DNA from: Photorhabdus sp. CRCIA-P01 | Lineage (GTDB): Bacteria > Pseudomonadota > Gammaproteobacteria > Enterobacterales > Enterobacteriaceae | NCBI RefSeq assembly: GCF_003545805.1 | Contig: NZ_NMQR01000003.1 | Span: 186,001-250,000, forward strand | DNA: 64,000 bases | Direction of reading: 5' to 3' | Shown here: one piece after another, positions 26,801-39,000 of the stretch | How positions within the stretch are numbered: the first letter of the stretch is position 1 | How the letters are laid out: every line of letters starts with the position of its first letter | The notes under the pieces: generated by a model | Told to the model about the DNA's origin: nothing | The model's database searches: none | Seen by the model: the letters and a program-made list of their open reading frames with translations, nothing else | Made by a program: the position numbers and the translations under genes

Positions 26801-29800
26801 CGAAAAAGAGAAGTCGCTGGTGGCGTTCCTTGAATTGGAAGGTGATTCTTTATGCCAACGGGTAAATCGTGCGCCACAGTTACCGACTCGGTATCGTGAT
26901 CTGTTCCCTGCAACGCACTCAATAACCAGGGATAACAGTGAACCTCAAGTTGCAATGTTCCTGCTGGAACATCTATCTCGTCACGGTATTACGTTTACTT
27001 CACCGCAATCACTGGCAGATTGCTTGAAACACTATCGGCCACAACCGGAATACCATGACTGGTTTGCTCGTATGTTGGCATATCTTTGCCAATGCAAAGT
27101 ACTGGCTGAATCTACACCGCATGTATATCAGGCTGGATGGTTACCTGCTACATCCAATAATGAGGCGATATGCATCCCGGAACGCTGGCATACCGTGCTA
27201 CGTGATGTTCTTACGGGTCAACAGACGGCGATTGCATTACTTGACGATCCGCAATTCGCACCGGAACAACAATTGTTTATGTTGCCAGAAACCCAGCAAT
27301 GGTTGGCCGGATTGCAACAGGTCATCGCGGCCCTTTCTCGGCGATTACAGCGCCCTGTGACTTTGATGGAATTTGATGCTCGCAGCGGTCGCTGCGCGCA
27401 GTGGTTGGCTGAGCATATTACTGATCAACATCTCTGTTATCTCGGCTTTGAACGTTCTCAGGCATTGGTCAATCAGGCGCAAACACGGTTAAACGGTTAT
27501 GCTCATGCGTCAGTACAATGTTGGTTTGAACAATGTTGGTCTGAACAAGTTCCTGAGTCGCTGCAACATCAGGCTGATATTATTCTGCTGAATAACGTAT
27601 TACACCGGGAAGCAGATCCCGCATGTTGTATCAAGGAATTGGTACCGCTTGCTCAACCTGGCGCGTTGATATTAGCAATGGAGTTGCAACAGGCATCGTC
27701 TCTCTCCCTGATTACGACTGAATTGCTTTCACCTCAAGGTATTCAATTACGCTCTGCGTCACAGTGGTTATCGCTATTATCACTATTATCGTCACCACAA
27801 GTATCGTCACCACAGGTATCGTCACCACAGGTATCGTCACTACAGGCCGAAACGCCAATGACCATCGGTAACCTTAGTGTGTTATTGATGCAAGCAAGTG
27901 ACAGCGTCACTATTCCTGATCGGAAAAAAATTAAATCGGTGCTGGCACAACATCTGCCGGGATATATGATCCCACGGTGCTTGCATATTATTCCTCGCCT
28001 GCCATTGACACCTAACGGAAAAATTGATCGCAAGGCGTTGTCGCAAGCACTACAGACAGCGACAAAAACAGAGACAGCACCACGCCAGAATGAAGTGGTT
28101 TTGTTGAATGCGGTGGAACAAACCGTTGCCAGCATTTGGCAACGTTTGTTGAATACAGAGCAACTAGGCTGTGACAGTGAATTTTTCCAACTTGGCGGAG
28201 ACAGCCTTTTGGCTACACGTTTGGTTGGTGAACTGGCACAACAAGGCTTCAAAGGTGAACTGGGTCATCTTTTCCGTAACCCACAATTGGCTGCATTTGC
28301 GGCTACGCTGGTTCCTCTGGCTGAAACCTCATCAGCAGAGTGCGCTCTGCCGAAAGAGCAAAATGAATACCAACCTTTCCCACTCACGGAAGTTCAGCAG
28401 GCTTATTTGGTCGGACGCCATCCGGGTTTCGCTTTAAGTGGTGTTGGGGCGCATTTCTTTATTGAATACCGGATAGAACGGTTAGATGTTCAACGTTTAA
28501 ATCGGGTGCTAAATCGTCTGATCCAGCGTCATCCAATGCTCAGAACCGTGGTTGTCAATGGGCAGCAGCAGGTATTAGAAAATGTCCCGTTGTTCTCCGT
28601 CAAACAACATCCATTCACCGACATTACGCAGGCCGACACATTACGTGAACAACTTTCACATCAGGTATTAGATGCCAGTAACTGGCCGGTGTTCGATTTC
28701 CAGCTGGCGCAAGACGATGGGATTGTCTCCCGGCTATTTGTCAGTCTGGATAATCTGCTATTAGACGGGTTGAGCATGCGGATATTGCTGGCCGAATTAG
28801 AACAGCGCTATCTCGACGAGCAGCATGAATTGCCACCGTTGAAAGTCACATTCCGGGATTGTGTGCTACGTCAGCAGCAAATGCCGATAGATCAGCGTTC
28901 ACTGCAATATTGGCAGGAGCAAGTGAAAACATTACCACTGGCACCACAGTTGCCACTGTGTATTGCCCCGGAAAGTGTTCAATCACCACGTTTTGTGCGC
29001 TATAGCGATCGGTTGTCCGCACATGAATGGGGTCAGTTAAAACAACATGCAACTCCTTATCAGATAACACCTTCTGCTCTATTAATTGCGGCTTATGCAG
29101 CGGTTCTTTCTGCGTTCAGTACCAAACCGGAGCTAACGCTCAACCTTACCCTGTTCGATCGTCCACACTGGCATGAAGATATTAATCACATTCTGGGTGA
29201 TTTCACTTCCCTGTCATTATTGGCCTGGCGCCCGGAGAAAAATTGGTTATCAAGTGCTCGTGGATTGCAACAACAGCTATGGCAGGATTTGGATCACCGT
29301 CACATTTCAGCAATTAGAGTGATGCGTGAATTGGCCCAGAGCCGTGGCCCTGATACGGCCATTATGCCGGTTGTTTTCACCAGTGCATTGGGAACACATC
29401 AAGGACAATTCCTTTCGCATTCATCGTGGATGAAACCCGTTTGGGGTATTTCCCAAACGCCACAAATCTGGTTGGATCACCAGGTTTATGAATCCGACAA
29501 TGAACTTTGTCTAAATTGGGATGCTGTCGAAGAATTGTTTGAACCGCGTCAGTTACAAAACATGTTCAATAGCTACATGACGCTATTGCGTACCCTTGCG
29601 GCACAGCCAGAAAGTTGGCATGCGGCACTGGAACAACTGATGCCACGCCAGCAATCGATGATGGTTGAAAATACGGCTGTTGCCATTGCGCCATCGCAGC
29701 GTTCAGGGGGATATGACCCACAAATATGCGGCGAAATTCAACACCTGTTCTTGTCCGTAACAAATCATCCTATTAACGCACAACAGAACTTTTTTGAGGC

Positions 29801-30026
29801 AGGAGCCAGCTCGCTACAGCTAATTCAATTGCATGGCAAATTACAACATGCGGGTTTTTATCATCTTGCCGTGACTGATTTATTTGCTTATCCAACACCA
29901 GAGACGCTCAGTTTGCGCTGCCGGAAGGATTCTCACGACGGAAATCGCCAGTCGATTACCCCTCGTCAGCGTCAACAACAAAAGCGTCTGCAACAACGGG
30001 AAAAACGTCATAAAGGAGCTGCATAA
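23859..30026 (+). CDS. irp2: Irp2-like siderophore NRPS (HMWP2 type: ArCP-Cy-A-PCP-Cy-PCP)
   Basis: 2055 residues, close to yersiniabactin HMWP2. Domains: aryl carrier with Ser in GLDSMQ near 39; Cy1 from about 97 (FPLTAVQHAYFVGR; DLLIMDAAS); A domain about 555-975 and 1355-1395 (YTSGSTGMPKG; NGKIDRKAL), with residues from FDLSVYDIFG, WNSVPA, LSGDW and AAIWS agreeing with a cysteine pocket; a roughly 380-residue insertion in the A domain; PCP1 (GGDSLLATR, about 1447); Cy2 (FPLTEVQQAYLVGR, about 1506; DNLLLDGLS); PCP2 (GASSLQLI, about 1983). It loads salicylate, then makes two thiazolines. The insertion corresponds to the MT/epimerase-like domain of HMWP2 but shows no SAM-binding EVGAGTG. Stop overlaps the next start by one base. 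Confidence 0.95.
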   Translation: MHTDLVSPDSLRQIISGLFTQKNTLVDDNDDLIRKGLDSMQMMALLNQLRRQGYRVTLRELYQKPTLHAWNQLLQRHMPVTHTAPKPDAALQPLIADARPFPLTAVQHAYFVGRSPEQTLGGVGCHLYQEFDGIGLEPEQLEAAIHRLIQRHPMLRVRFLPDGRQQGMTNAYWKKLTVHDLCSLTADKQQLALNNIREQLSHRVLQVEQGETFDIQLSLFGENQHRLHANIDLLIMDAASFSLFFTELAALIVKRNLPVIPSDYDFCRYLAQYQAQFAQARQEAEIFWRNRLDTLPPAPQLPLAKEPSLIKNVRIQRRCFCLAPEHWQRFKQLAQQNGVTPTMALATAFAGLLCRWNHAPRLLFNLTLFDRAPLHTAVDSLLADFTNILLLDIPADNLPFCQLAQDAQATFAEAYEHRHWSGVEVLRELKKRGSHPHGAPIVFTSNLGRPLYGENTRDVLGKPSWGISQTPQVWLDFVAFEHENTLNIQWDSNDELFPDGLMDTLFTAYQKFIGNLTENATQWSKELPDLMPESQYQLRYQINDTTEPLPDALLHEGVFLQAERTPNIVALVTNNKEISYGELSLAARRLATVLQKMSVIPGDRVAISMEKGVGQIVAVLAILYIGGVYVPVPVDQPVNRRRAICESAGIRVVIIDPEQQYDDWSQEIHCVSWHQDEQWPPLANMAKRAITDPAYIIYTSGSTGMPKGVVISHQSALNTCLDINRRHQVHSSDRLLALSALHFDLSVYDIFGILTAGGALVLINEAQRRDPSTWEMLIARHNVTLWNSVPALFDMLLTYCEGMELDAPKALRTVMLSGDWIGLSLPERYRSFNPDGVLSAMGGATEAAIWSNEYIVKGVETQWRSIPYGYPLANQRYRVVGEDGRDCPDWVVGELWIGGAGVALGYFNDKERTSAQFVVDQGERWYRTGDLGCYHPEGWLEFLGRRDSQVKIGGYRIELGEIDAALNQVTGISKGVALASGEKEKSLVAFLELEGDSLCQRVNRAPQLPTRYRDLFPATHSITRDNSEPQVAMFLLEHLSRHGITFTSPQSLADCLKHYRPQPEYHDWFARMLAYLCQCKVLAESTPHVYQAGWLPATSNNEAICIPERWHTVLRDVLTGQQTAIALLDDPQFAPEQQLFMLPETQQWLAGLQQVIAALSRRLQRPVTLMEFDARSGRCAQWLAEHITDQHLCYLGFERSQALVNQAQTRLNGYAHASVQCWFEQCWSEQVPESLQHQADIILLNNVLHREADPACCIKELVPLAQPGALILAMELQQASSLSLITTELLSPQGIQLRSASQWLSLLSLLSSPQVSSPQVSSPQVSSLQAETPMTIGNLSVLLMQASDSVTIPDRKKIKSVLAQHLPGYMIPRCLHIIPRLPLTPNGKIDRKALSQALQTATKTETAPRQNEVVLLNAVEQTVASIWQRLLNTEQLGCDSEFFQLGGDSLLATRLVGELAQQGFKGELGHLFRNPQLAAFAATLVPLAETSSAECALPKEQNEYQPFPLTEVQQAYLVGRHPGFALSGVGAHFFIEYRIERLDVQRLNRVLNRLIQRHPMLRTVVVNGQQQVLENVPLFSVKQHPFTDITQADTLREQLSHQVLDASNWPVFDFQLAQDDGIVSRLFVSLDNLLLDGLSMRILLAELEQRYLDEQHELPPLKVTFRDCVLRQQQMPIDQRSLQYWQEQVKTLPLAPQLPLCIAPESVQSPRFVRYSDRLSAHEWGQLKQHATPYQITPSALLIAAYAAVLSAFSTKPELTLNLTLFDRPHWHEDINHILGDFTSLSLLAWRPEKNWLSSARGLQQQLWQDLDHRHISAIRVMRELAQSRGPDTAIMPVVFTSALGTHQGQFLSHSSWMKPVWGISQTPQIWLDHQVYESDNELCLNWDAVEELFEPRQLQNMFNSYMTLLRTLAAQPESWHAALEQLMPRQQSMMVENTAVAIAPSQRSGGYDPQICGEIQHLFLSVTNHPINAQQNFFEAGASSLQLIQLHGKLQHAGFYHLAVTDLFAYPTPETLSLRCRKDSHDGNRQSITPRQRQQQKRLQQREKRHKGAA
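27786..27845 (+). repeat. Four tandem 15-bp units inside the irp2-like gene
   Basis: Four near-identical 15-base units (consensus GTATCGTCACCACAG) encode a Ser-Ser-Pro-Gln-Val repeat within the insertion of the A domain, in frame. Likely slippage-prone and length-variable between strains. Confidence 0.9.
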
Positions 30027-33000
30027 TGACTGATTTAACGCCTCACTACGATAATTGCGATCCTATCGCAGTGATTGGCCTTGCCTGCCGCTTTCCGCAG
30101 GCGCCAGATAGCGAGACTTTCTGGCATAACCTGCAACGCGGAGTTGAGTGTACTGTTCCACTCTCTCATCAAACATTATTAGATGCAGGTATTCCTCCCG
30201 AAGTCATTGAGAGTGAAAACTTTGTCAATCGGGCAGCGGTATTAGAGAAGGCGGAACAATTTGACGCCTCGCTGTTTGGTTATTCACGTCAGGAAGCGGA
30301 GATGCTCGATCCTCAACAGCGTCTTTTTCTCCAGACCGCCTGGCATGCTCTTGAACATGCTGGCTATGCGCCACGTCATGTCCCCTTGAAAACGGGTGTT
30401 TTTGGTAGTAGCCGAGTCAGTACTTGGCCTTCATGGTCACAATTTTCCATGACCGATGTTGGCAAAGTTAAAGGGCTTCAAGCGTTAATCAGTAACGATA
30501 AAGATTATCTTGCGACACGTACCGCTTATAAATTAAACCTAAAAGGCCCGGCACTGACGGTACAAACAGCGTGTTCAAGTTCACTGGTTGCCGTGCATAT
30601 GGCTTGTGAAAACCTGCGTGCCGGTGAGTGTGACATGGCGTTGGCTGGTGGCGTGGCGGTTTCTTTCCCGCAAGAAAGTGGTTACTTGTATCAGCCGGGC
30701 ATGATCTTCTCGCCTGATGGGCATTGTCGCCCCTTTGATAGCCAGGCAAATGGTACCTATGGTGGCAATGGCGTAGGTGTTGTCACACTAAAACGCTTGA
30801 GTGATGCTCTGCGTGATGGCGATCCCATCATGGCTGTGCTACGTGGCAGTGCCATTAATAATGATGGCAATGAGAAAGTTGGTTTTACAGCCCCGTCGGT
30901 TAATGGTCAGCGCTGCGTGATTACCGAAGCACTCCAACTGGCCGATGTTAGCATTGATGATGTTGGCATGATTGAAGCACATGGCACAGGAACTCCCCTT
31001 GGCGATCCGATAGAAGTTGACGCGCTACGCAGCATATTTTCTGACCGTAGTGTGGCGGTGGAACCTTGTTATCTTGGCTCAGTGAAAAGCAATATGGGTC
31101 ATCTTGATACGGCCGCCGGTATTGCTAGCTTGATTAAAGCGGTTCTGTCTGTTTGGCATGGCTATATTCCACCGACGATCAATGTCCAGCAACCCAACCC
31201 GGCGTTACAGTTGGAACAGAGTCCATTCAGGCTGGCAACACAAGGGCAGCGCTGGACACAAGCATTACGTACCGCGGGCGTCTCTTCGTTCGGTATCGGT
31301 GGTACTAACTGTCATGTTGTGGTGCAGTCATTGCCAGAGGAATTACGTCGTCACCGTGTCCGTCATGCGCGGACTTCGCCTTTATTGCTCTCCGCCGCTT
31401 CTGAATCCTCGTTGCGTCAATTGGCGCAACGTTATGCGACTGCACTTAATGATGCACCAGAGCATCATGCGGATCTGGCCTTGACCGCATTACAAGGGCG
31501 TGATCTTTCATTACCTTGGCGTTTAGCGTTGACGCTAACGCCACAAAGCGCTGTAAATTTATCCGCTTTTGCCAACAAAGAACCAACACCAAACATTTTC
31601 AGTGGGCAAGTCAATAGCGAAAGTAAGCAACTTTGGCAATTTAGCGGCCAAGGTTGTCAATGGTCTGGCATGGGAAAAGCCATGTATGCCAGCTCTCCTG
31701 TTTTTTCCGCTATGTTGGATCGTTGTTGTGCAGCATGTGCATCAGAGTTGGCATTGCCATTAAAAGCAGTAATGTTCGGGGAGCATGATGCTGCATTAGC
31801 CACCACCGAATATGCACAACCGGCGATTGTGGCGCATCAAATTGCGCTGGCGGCACATTGGCAGGCGCTTGGATTAAAGCCTGATTATGTACTGGGGCAT
31901 TCGGTTGGCGAATTTGCCGCTGCCGTTGTCGCGGGGGTTTTCACACCTGAACAGGTAATGCCGCTCGTTGCGGTACGAGGCAAACTGATGCAAAGCCGCG
32001 CCCAAGAGGGCGCAATGCTGGCGGTTTTTGCCAATGAAGAAGAAGTACTGCCGTTCGTTCATTCGCTGGCATTAGATTTGGCGGTTTGCAATGGCCCACA
32101 ACACTGGGTTTGGGCCGGTACAGAGACGGAAATTGCTACTTTGGCTCAACGCCTGGAACAACAGCAGATTCGTTGCCAGCGTCTTAACGTTGCCTGTGCG
32201 GCACATTCAGCCATGCTTGATGGTGTACTGGAGGCATTTTCTCTGCGTTGTAGCCAGTTGCAACCTGCATTGGGGAAAATTCCGCTGATTTCTACCCTGA
32301 CAGCCAATATTGCAACGGCTGAACAATTGGGTTCACCAGACTACTGGCGTCACCATATGCGTCAGACCGTACGCTATTACCCGGCTGTTGAATTTGCTCG
32401 CCAGCAAGGGGTGGCATTATTTATGGAGATGGGGGCTGATGCACAATTAACCGGCATCGGGCGGCGTGTCAGTCTGCCACAGGAAATCTGGATTGCTAGC
32501 GTACAGCGTCAAAGCTCTCCAGAGACAGCTCGGCAAACGGCTCTCATGCAACTTTACTGTGCTGGTGTGCACCTTGACTGGCTGCATCTTTTCTCACTTA
32601 CTGGGGAAAAATGTCATGCTCCGCTCTATCCATTTGATGAGCAGCATTATCGTTTCCCTGCAATCAAATCTGGGCAATCTACAACCAATACCAATGCTGG
32701 ACTTGATGTAAATGCTCTGCTCGATCCTACTATTGAGCAAAACCCCGATGCTGCAACACTACGCGAGTTGTATACCGATGCATTGGTATATCAATGTCAT
32801 GGGCGTGATACTGAACAAGGTTTCAGTGCTATCGATACTATTCGGGCTGGCCGGCTGCAACCTTGTTGGCGCCCTTTGTTGGAACAATTGCTAACTTATT
32901 GCGTCCAGCAAGGTTATTACCGGGAAGTTTCTGGGCCAACAGCAAGTAAAATGTACCGTCCTGATGGTCCCTTGCCATATGCCAAACGCAGATTATTAGA

Positions 33001-36000
33001 GGCACGTTTACTCACTGCTTTCCCGGCTTTGATTTATGCGGGTGAGCGTCTATTCGCCCTGTTAAGCGATCGTTGCGATTTGCCGCGCCAGTTTGTGTCA
33101 ACACAAGCTGAGACCAACTCGTGGCTGCCCGTACCACAGCCGTGTCCTGATACCCACTATGCCCTACACTGGCGTACCATAAACACCACGGATAACCCAA
33201 GGTTTTCAACGGTATATACTCTCCGTTCTTCAACTGTGAATGACGAGATGGTTAAGCATTGGCGTCAGGCGGGTATTCATTTACAGCCAGAAAGCGGAAA
33301 TATCTTATTACTGCTTACCGGCAGTGATGTAGTTGAATTATGTGATCAGGTTATTACCGAATTAAAACGTGATGAAACGACATCATTAACCGTTGTCACC
33401 TGTGGCGCTCAACCGGAAACCACCTTATCACCAGAGAATATCAATCCAGCTCAATACGCTGTCTGGGCATTGCTGCGTGTCGCGGTTGAAGAATATCCCC
33501 ATCGTCGTATTCAAGCGATTGATATTGCTGATATCAACGATGCTAACGCTTTGTCATTAGCGCTTGGATATTTGAGTGAACATAATCGCTGGTTGAGAGT
33601 GCGTGGAAATCAAATCTCGGTGCCGGTTTTACAGCGCCAATCCTTATTGCTTTCCCAACAGTCGATATCGATTCCCCATCAGGGTTGGCATATCGTGACC
33701 GGGGGGATGGGAGGAATTGGTCAGATTTCCATCCGTTGGTTGTTGGCTCAAGGTGCACGCAGAATTGCGGTATTTGCCCGCCGTCAACATGCGGATTGGG
33801 ATGGTTTTGTTCAAGAGTTATCACTGAATACCGAGACTGAGATACGCTGGATTAAAGTTGATGTTACTGATACGCCAGCTTTATTAAATGCAGTGCAAAT
33901 GCTGGCACAAGAAGAGGATATCGCCGGGGCAATTCATGCGGCGGGTATCGCTGATCACACCCGGTTGGCAGAACTTGAACCTCAACGTCTGTCACGGATG
34001 TTATCAGTAAAAGCGCTGAGTGCATCGGCGTTGCAAACTGCTCTTAAACAACATAATGCACACTATCTGTTACTTCATTCTTCTGCCGCATCAATGTTAG
34101 GTGCTCAAGGACAAGGTGCTTATGCCGTTGCCAATGCTTATCTGGAATCTTTGGCGCTGACAGCACCGAGTTCGTTGATGGTAAAAGCACTGGTTTGGGG
34201 TGTTTGGGGTGGCGTTGGTATGGCCCGCGAGCGGCGCTTAGTGGAAAAATTGGCACAAGATGGCATGTTACCGTTCAGCGTCAATGAAGGTATCTGGCAT
34301 TTTAATCAATCTCTGCATACCGCATCTCCCTGTTATCTGGCAATACGGTTAGATGAGTATCACCCTGATATTTCGCGGCGTTTACAGGCTGACACTGCTC
34401 ATATCCATCCGGTGGCAGCCCCTGCTCCTTCACACTCTGTCGATAACACGCTGTATCAGGACAGCGAAGAACGGCTTAATTGGTTGCGTCAACGTATCGC
34501 TGCATTGTTACGATTAGAACAGCCTGAGCGTTTGGAGCCACAACAGGACTTATTGCAATTCGGTTTGGATTCCCTACAGTTTTTGGAGCTAAATGCGGTG
34601 ATCCACCAGCAATTTGGTTTCAGATTAACTGCCGAGTTGGCTTATCGGAATATGACTTTAGAGGGGCTTAATCGGCTCATTGGCGACGCATTACCTGAAC
34701 AATCAGTAGCCTGTTCTCAGCCTGGGATCATTATTGACAGCGTCCAACGTCACGCTCCATTCCCGTTAACGCCCATACAGCACGCTTACTGGATTGGTCG
34801 TACTCAGGCCATTGATTTTGGCGGCGTCGCGTGTCACGTCTTATTTGAATGGGATCTGACACTGGATAGTTTTGATATTCCGCGTTTTGAGAAGGCATGG
34901 AATGCTTTAATTCAGCGTCATGGCATGTTGCGCATGATAGTGGATGAAGACGGGCAACAAAGAATTTTGCCTGAAACCCCTTGGTATGCTTTGTCACAAG
35001 ATGATTTGCGTATGTTGGATGAAACTGCTTGCCAACAGGCACTGGTTCAGCGTCGCCACACACTTTCTTACCAGGTCCCGCCAGCGGAACAGTGGCCACT
35101 GTTTGAAGTTTCTGTTTCCTTGCTACCGAATGCGCGTTGCCGCTTACATATGAATTTGGATCTGTTGCAATTTGACGTACAGAGTTTCCGGATCATGATG
35201 GACGATTTGCAACGCGCTTACCATCAGCAACCCCTGGCTCCACAGGTGTTTACTTTCCGTGACTATGTGATGGCGGAACAAGCTCAACGGTCAAGTCAAG
35301 AGTGGCGGGCATCATGGGCATATTGGCAGGAACAATTGCTTTCGTTGCCTCCGGCGCCAAGATTGCCGCTGAATCCACAACTGCCTCAGCGTAGTCAACC
35401 ACAATTCACAACTTATGAAGGTCGATTAGCGCAATCTGATTGGCAAATGCTTAAACAACGCTGGCAACAATGGGGCGTGACGCCTTCTGCTGGTCTGCTG
35501 ACGCTGTTTGCGCATACTCTGGAATGGTACAGCCGCCATCCGTTGTTTACTCTTAACTTAACATTCTTTAACCGGCAGCCTTTCCATCCAGAGGTTCAAG
35601 ATCTGATTGGTGATTTTACCTCCGTCATGTTGATGGATTTTGACTTACGCAAGACAACTTCCCTGCGTACCAGCATGGAGAAGACACAAGCTTTGCTATG
35701 GCAACGGCTGAGCCATAACGATGTCAATGGTGTTGAGGTGTTGCGAGAACTTGGCCGCCAACAAAACGGTGAATCACAGAGCAGACAACCGCTGACGCCG
35801 GTGGTTTTCACCAGCATGTTGGGAATGGCACAAGAAGGTGTTGCAATCAAACAATCCATTACTCAGTTACTGGGTGATCCAGTCTTTGTTCTGAGTCAAA
35901 CCCCACAAGTTTGGCTGGATCATCAGGTCATGGAAGTAGATGGTGATCTGCTGTTTAACTGGTACTGTATGGATGATGTGTTGGAACCGGGGGTTATTGA

Positions 36001-39000
36001 GGCACTGTTTACCGCTTATAATGCGCTGTTAGTGCAAATTTGCCGCCAGCCTGACTGCATGGAACATTATGATCTTCATATCCCGCCTTCCGGTCATACC
36101 TGTTATGACTTCTGGCCGCAACAACCTGAATTGCGTCAAGTCGAACAATATCTGCGTTCTAAACCTGAAATACGGTTAGCAGAGATTCAGCCACGTCAGG
36201 ACGACACGCAAGGTTATAACGTATGGCTGGTGGCAGAAGACAATTTGCCATTATCGCTACCAGAACCGTTAGCAATAAACACCGATGTGTTACCACTGCC
36301 TGAATTAACAGAACAACGGGCGTTTGAACGCTCTTGGCAATACATTGAGCAGCAAGCATTATTTGGTTTGAGCCAGACATTACTGCGCCATAACTTGTTC
36401 ACCTCTCCACGGCAATGTCACTCTCGCACGGAGATTGAACAACGTTTACAACTTGCGCCACAGTATCAGCGCCTTCTTACCCAATGGTTGTCGTTATTAA
36501 ACAACCAAGGATTGATTGAAAAAAAGGCTGATGGTTACCGTTGTCTGCAACCGCTTAATCATGTTCCTGCTCCTACGGCAAAACTAGACGATGCCGTATG
36601 GTGCCACACGATCAGCCGCTATGTCGCGACATGTATCGAGCAACATGATGCCCTGCTTGCCGGGCGAAGTAATGCGTTGGAACTGCTGTTTGCCGATAAA
36701 CAGACCACTGCCAGCCTCTATAGTGAGAATCCAGCGTTACGTTGCCTGAATCAAACTGCCGCTGAAATTGTCCGGCAATTGAGTCAGGTATCTGAGCATT
36801 TCACTGTACTGGAAGTCGGTGCGGGAACCGGTGCAACCTCAGCGAAGGTGCTTGAACGCAATGCACAATCGATTGAACGCTATCACTTTACCGATGTTTC
36901 ACCGCTATTTCTGGATGATGCACGTCAGTTGCTTAATCACTATGGCGAAACCGTAAAATTTGCGCTGTTCGATATTAATCAGCGTATTGATTTTAGCCAG
37001 CATCCTGAATCCGGTTACGACCTGATTATGGCGGTTAACGTGTTACATGACGCAACTCATCTGCGAAACACCCTACAGCGTCTGTCACGATTACTGAAAA
37101 CCGGTGGATGGTTGCTGATTATTGAAGCAACGAAACGTGAAAGTGCGATGCAACTTGCTAGTGTTGGGTTTATTGAAGGCATTAATGCCTGGAGTGATGA
37201 TCGCGGCGATAGTGCATTGATGGAGCTTGCGGACTGGCGTCAGTGTTTGGAGAAATCCGGCTATCGGGTTTCATTGGAATGGCCTGGGCAAGATGGGCCA
37301 GAACTGCATCAACAACTGATTCTGGCGCGGGCTGAGCGGCAAGCACGGCTCAATGTCAGTGAAATAGCGGCACAATTTTCCACTTCGCCTTATTCATTGC
37401 ATGTTCAACAGCAAGAACAATTACCCTTGATCGTGACCGCTAAAGAGAGCGTGGCACAGTCATCAACGCTGGAAACAGGGCAACCGGAAACAGCGGATGA
37501 CCCGCTCCATGATATAGAACAGCAGGTAATCACGCTCTGGTGTTCACTGCTTCCTCAGCCAATACAGCGCCACAGTGACTTTTTCCAAAGTGGCGGTGAC
37601 AGCTTAATTGCTACCCGAATGGTAGTGCAATTGCGTCGTCAAGGTTACGAACAGGCAAATCTGCAACAGCTGTTTGAACATCCTAAGTTGAGTGAGTTTT
37701 GTCGTACCTTGCGAGTAGTTGAAATAACACCCGCTACACAGGCTGTTCCACTTGAGACTAAGCTAGCATCGGAACAGACGCTTCCACTTACAGCGTTGCA
37801 ATATGCTTATTGGTTAGGTGAAAGCCAACTGTTTCAGTTTGGTAACGGTATCGCGCATTTCTACGCTGAATTGGCTATCAACGATCTTGATCTGCCACGT
37901 TTCACTACTGCCTGGAACCTTGTGGTGAACCACCATGCGCAATTACGTGGCTATGTGAAGGATGGGCAATATCATATTCTGCCGGAAGTTCCCTGCTATA
38001 CCCCGACGGTAATTGACTGTCGTAACATGATGCCCGCTCAACGCGAGACAAAACTCGCTGATGCCCGCGATACCCTGCGCACTAAAGGTGTTCCTAGCGA
38101 TAACTGGCCGCTGTTTGATTTGACTCTATATCATACCGATGACCGGGCATGTTTATTGCATTTGACTATCGACCTATTGGTTGCTGATGGGAAAAGTCTG
38201 ACGTTAATCCTACGCGATTTGCAGCGTGGGTATCAGGAACCTAACTGGCGGCCAGAACCACCGGCAGTGACTATTAATGATTATATTCAAGCACTGGAGG
38301 ATGAGAAAACGGGGGAAGCCTGGCAACAAAGTCGGCAATATTGGCTTAATCGCTTACCTTATCTGCCTGATGCTCCAGTGTTACCGTTAAAAGATCATCA
38401 GTCACAGCAGCTTAATCAACAATGTCTGACGGGATATATCAGCCCGCAACAATGGCAACGTTTGCAACAACGTGCAGCAGAATACCGGGCTTCACCATCA
38501 CAGGTGATGCTGACGTTATTCACCCATATTCTGGCGATATGGAGCAACAGCGAGCATTTCACCATCAATGTTCTGCATGGCAACCGGCTGCTAATGCCGC
38601 AACATTGCGATACGTTGGTCGGAAATCTGTCTACCACGTCATTGTTGGAAGTGGATTTACGCGATAGCACAGGATTCAGTGACGCGGTAAGTCGGATACA
38701 GAAACAGTGGTTAGCTGATTTGCAACATTCGCTATTTGACGGCCAACTGGTGCTCAGAGAGAAAAATCAGCACCGTCACAATCTGAATGCCGGTATGCCA
38801 ATCGTATTTAACGATACAACCGGTACGGCGGGTAAAGGGCCATCAGGGTTGGGAACGCTGAATCTTTTTGGTGCGCAAACACCGCATGTTTATCTCGACT
38901 GTATGCTGATTTCCGGCTCAGAGGGTGGCGTTATCATTCAATGGGCAATTTTGCCGCAACTGTTCCAGCCACAAGTTGCAGAAAACATGTTTGCTCATTA

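Noticed and set aside
27786-27845. Possible CRISPR-like array
   Set aside because: Units are only 15 bp, directly adjacent without spacers, and stay in frame within the NRPS gene. It is a tandem coding repeat.
28171-28437. Small plus-strand frames inside the NRPS genes, including this one
   Set aside because: They are out-of-frame shadows of the megasynthase genes, with no ribosome sites or family features.
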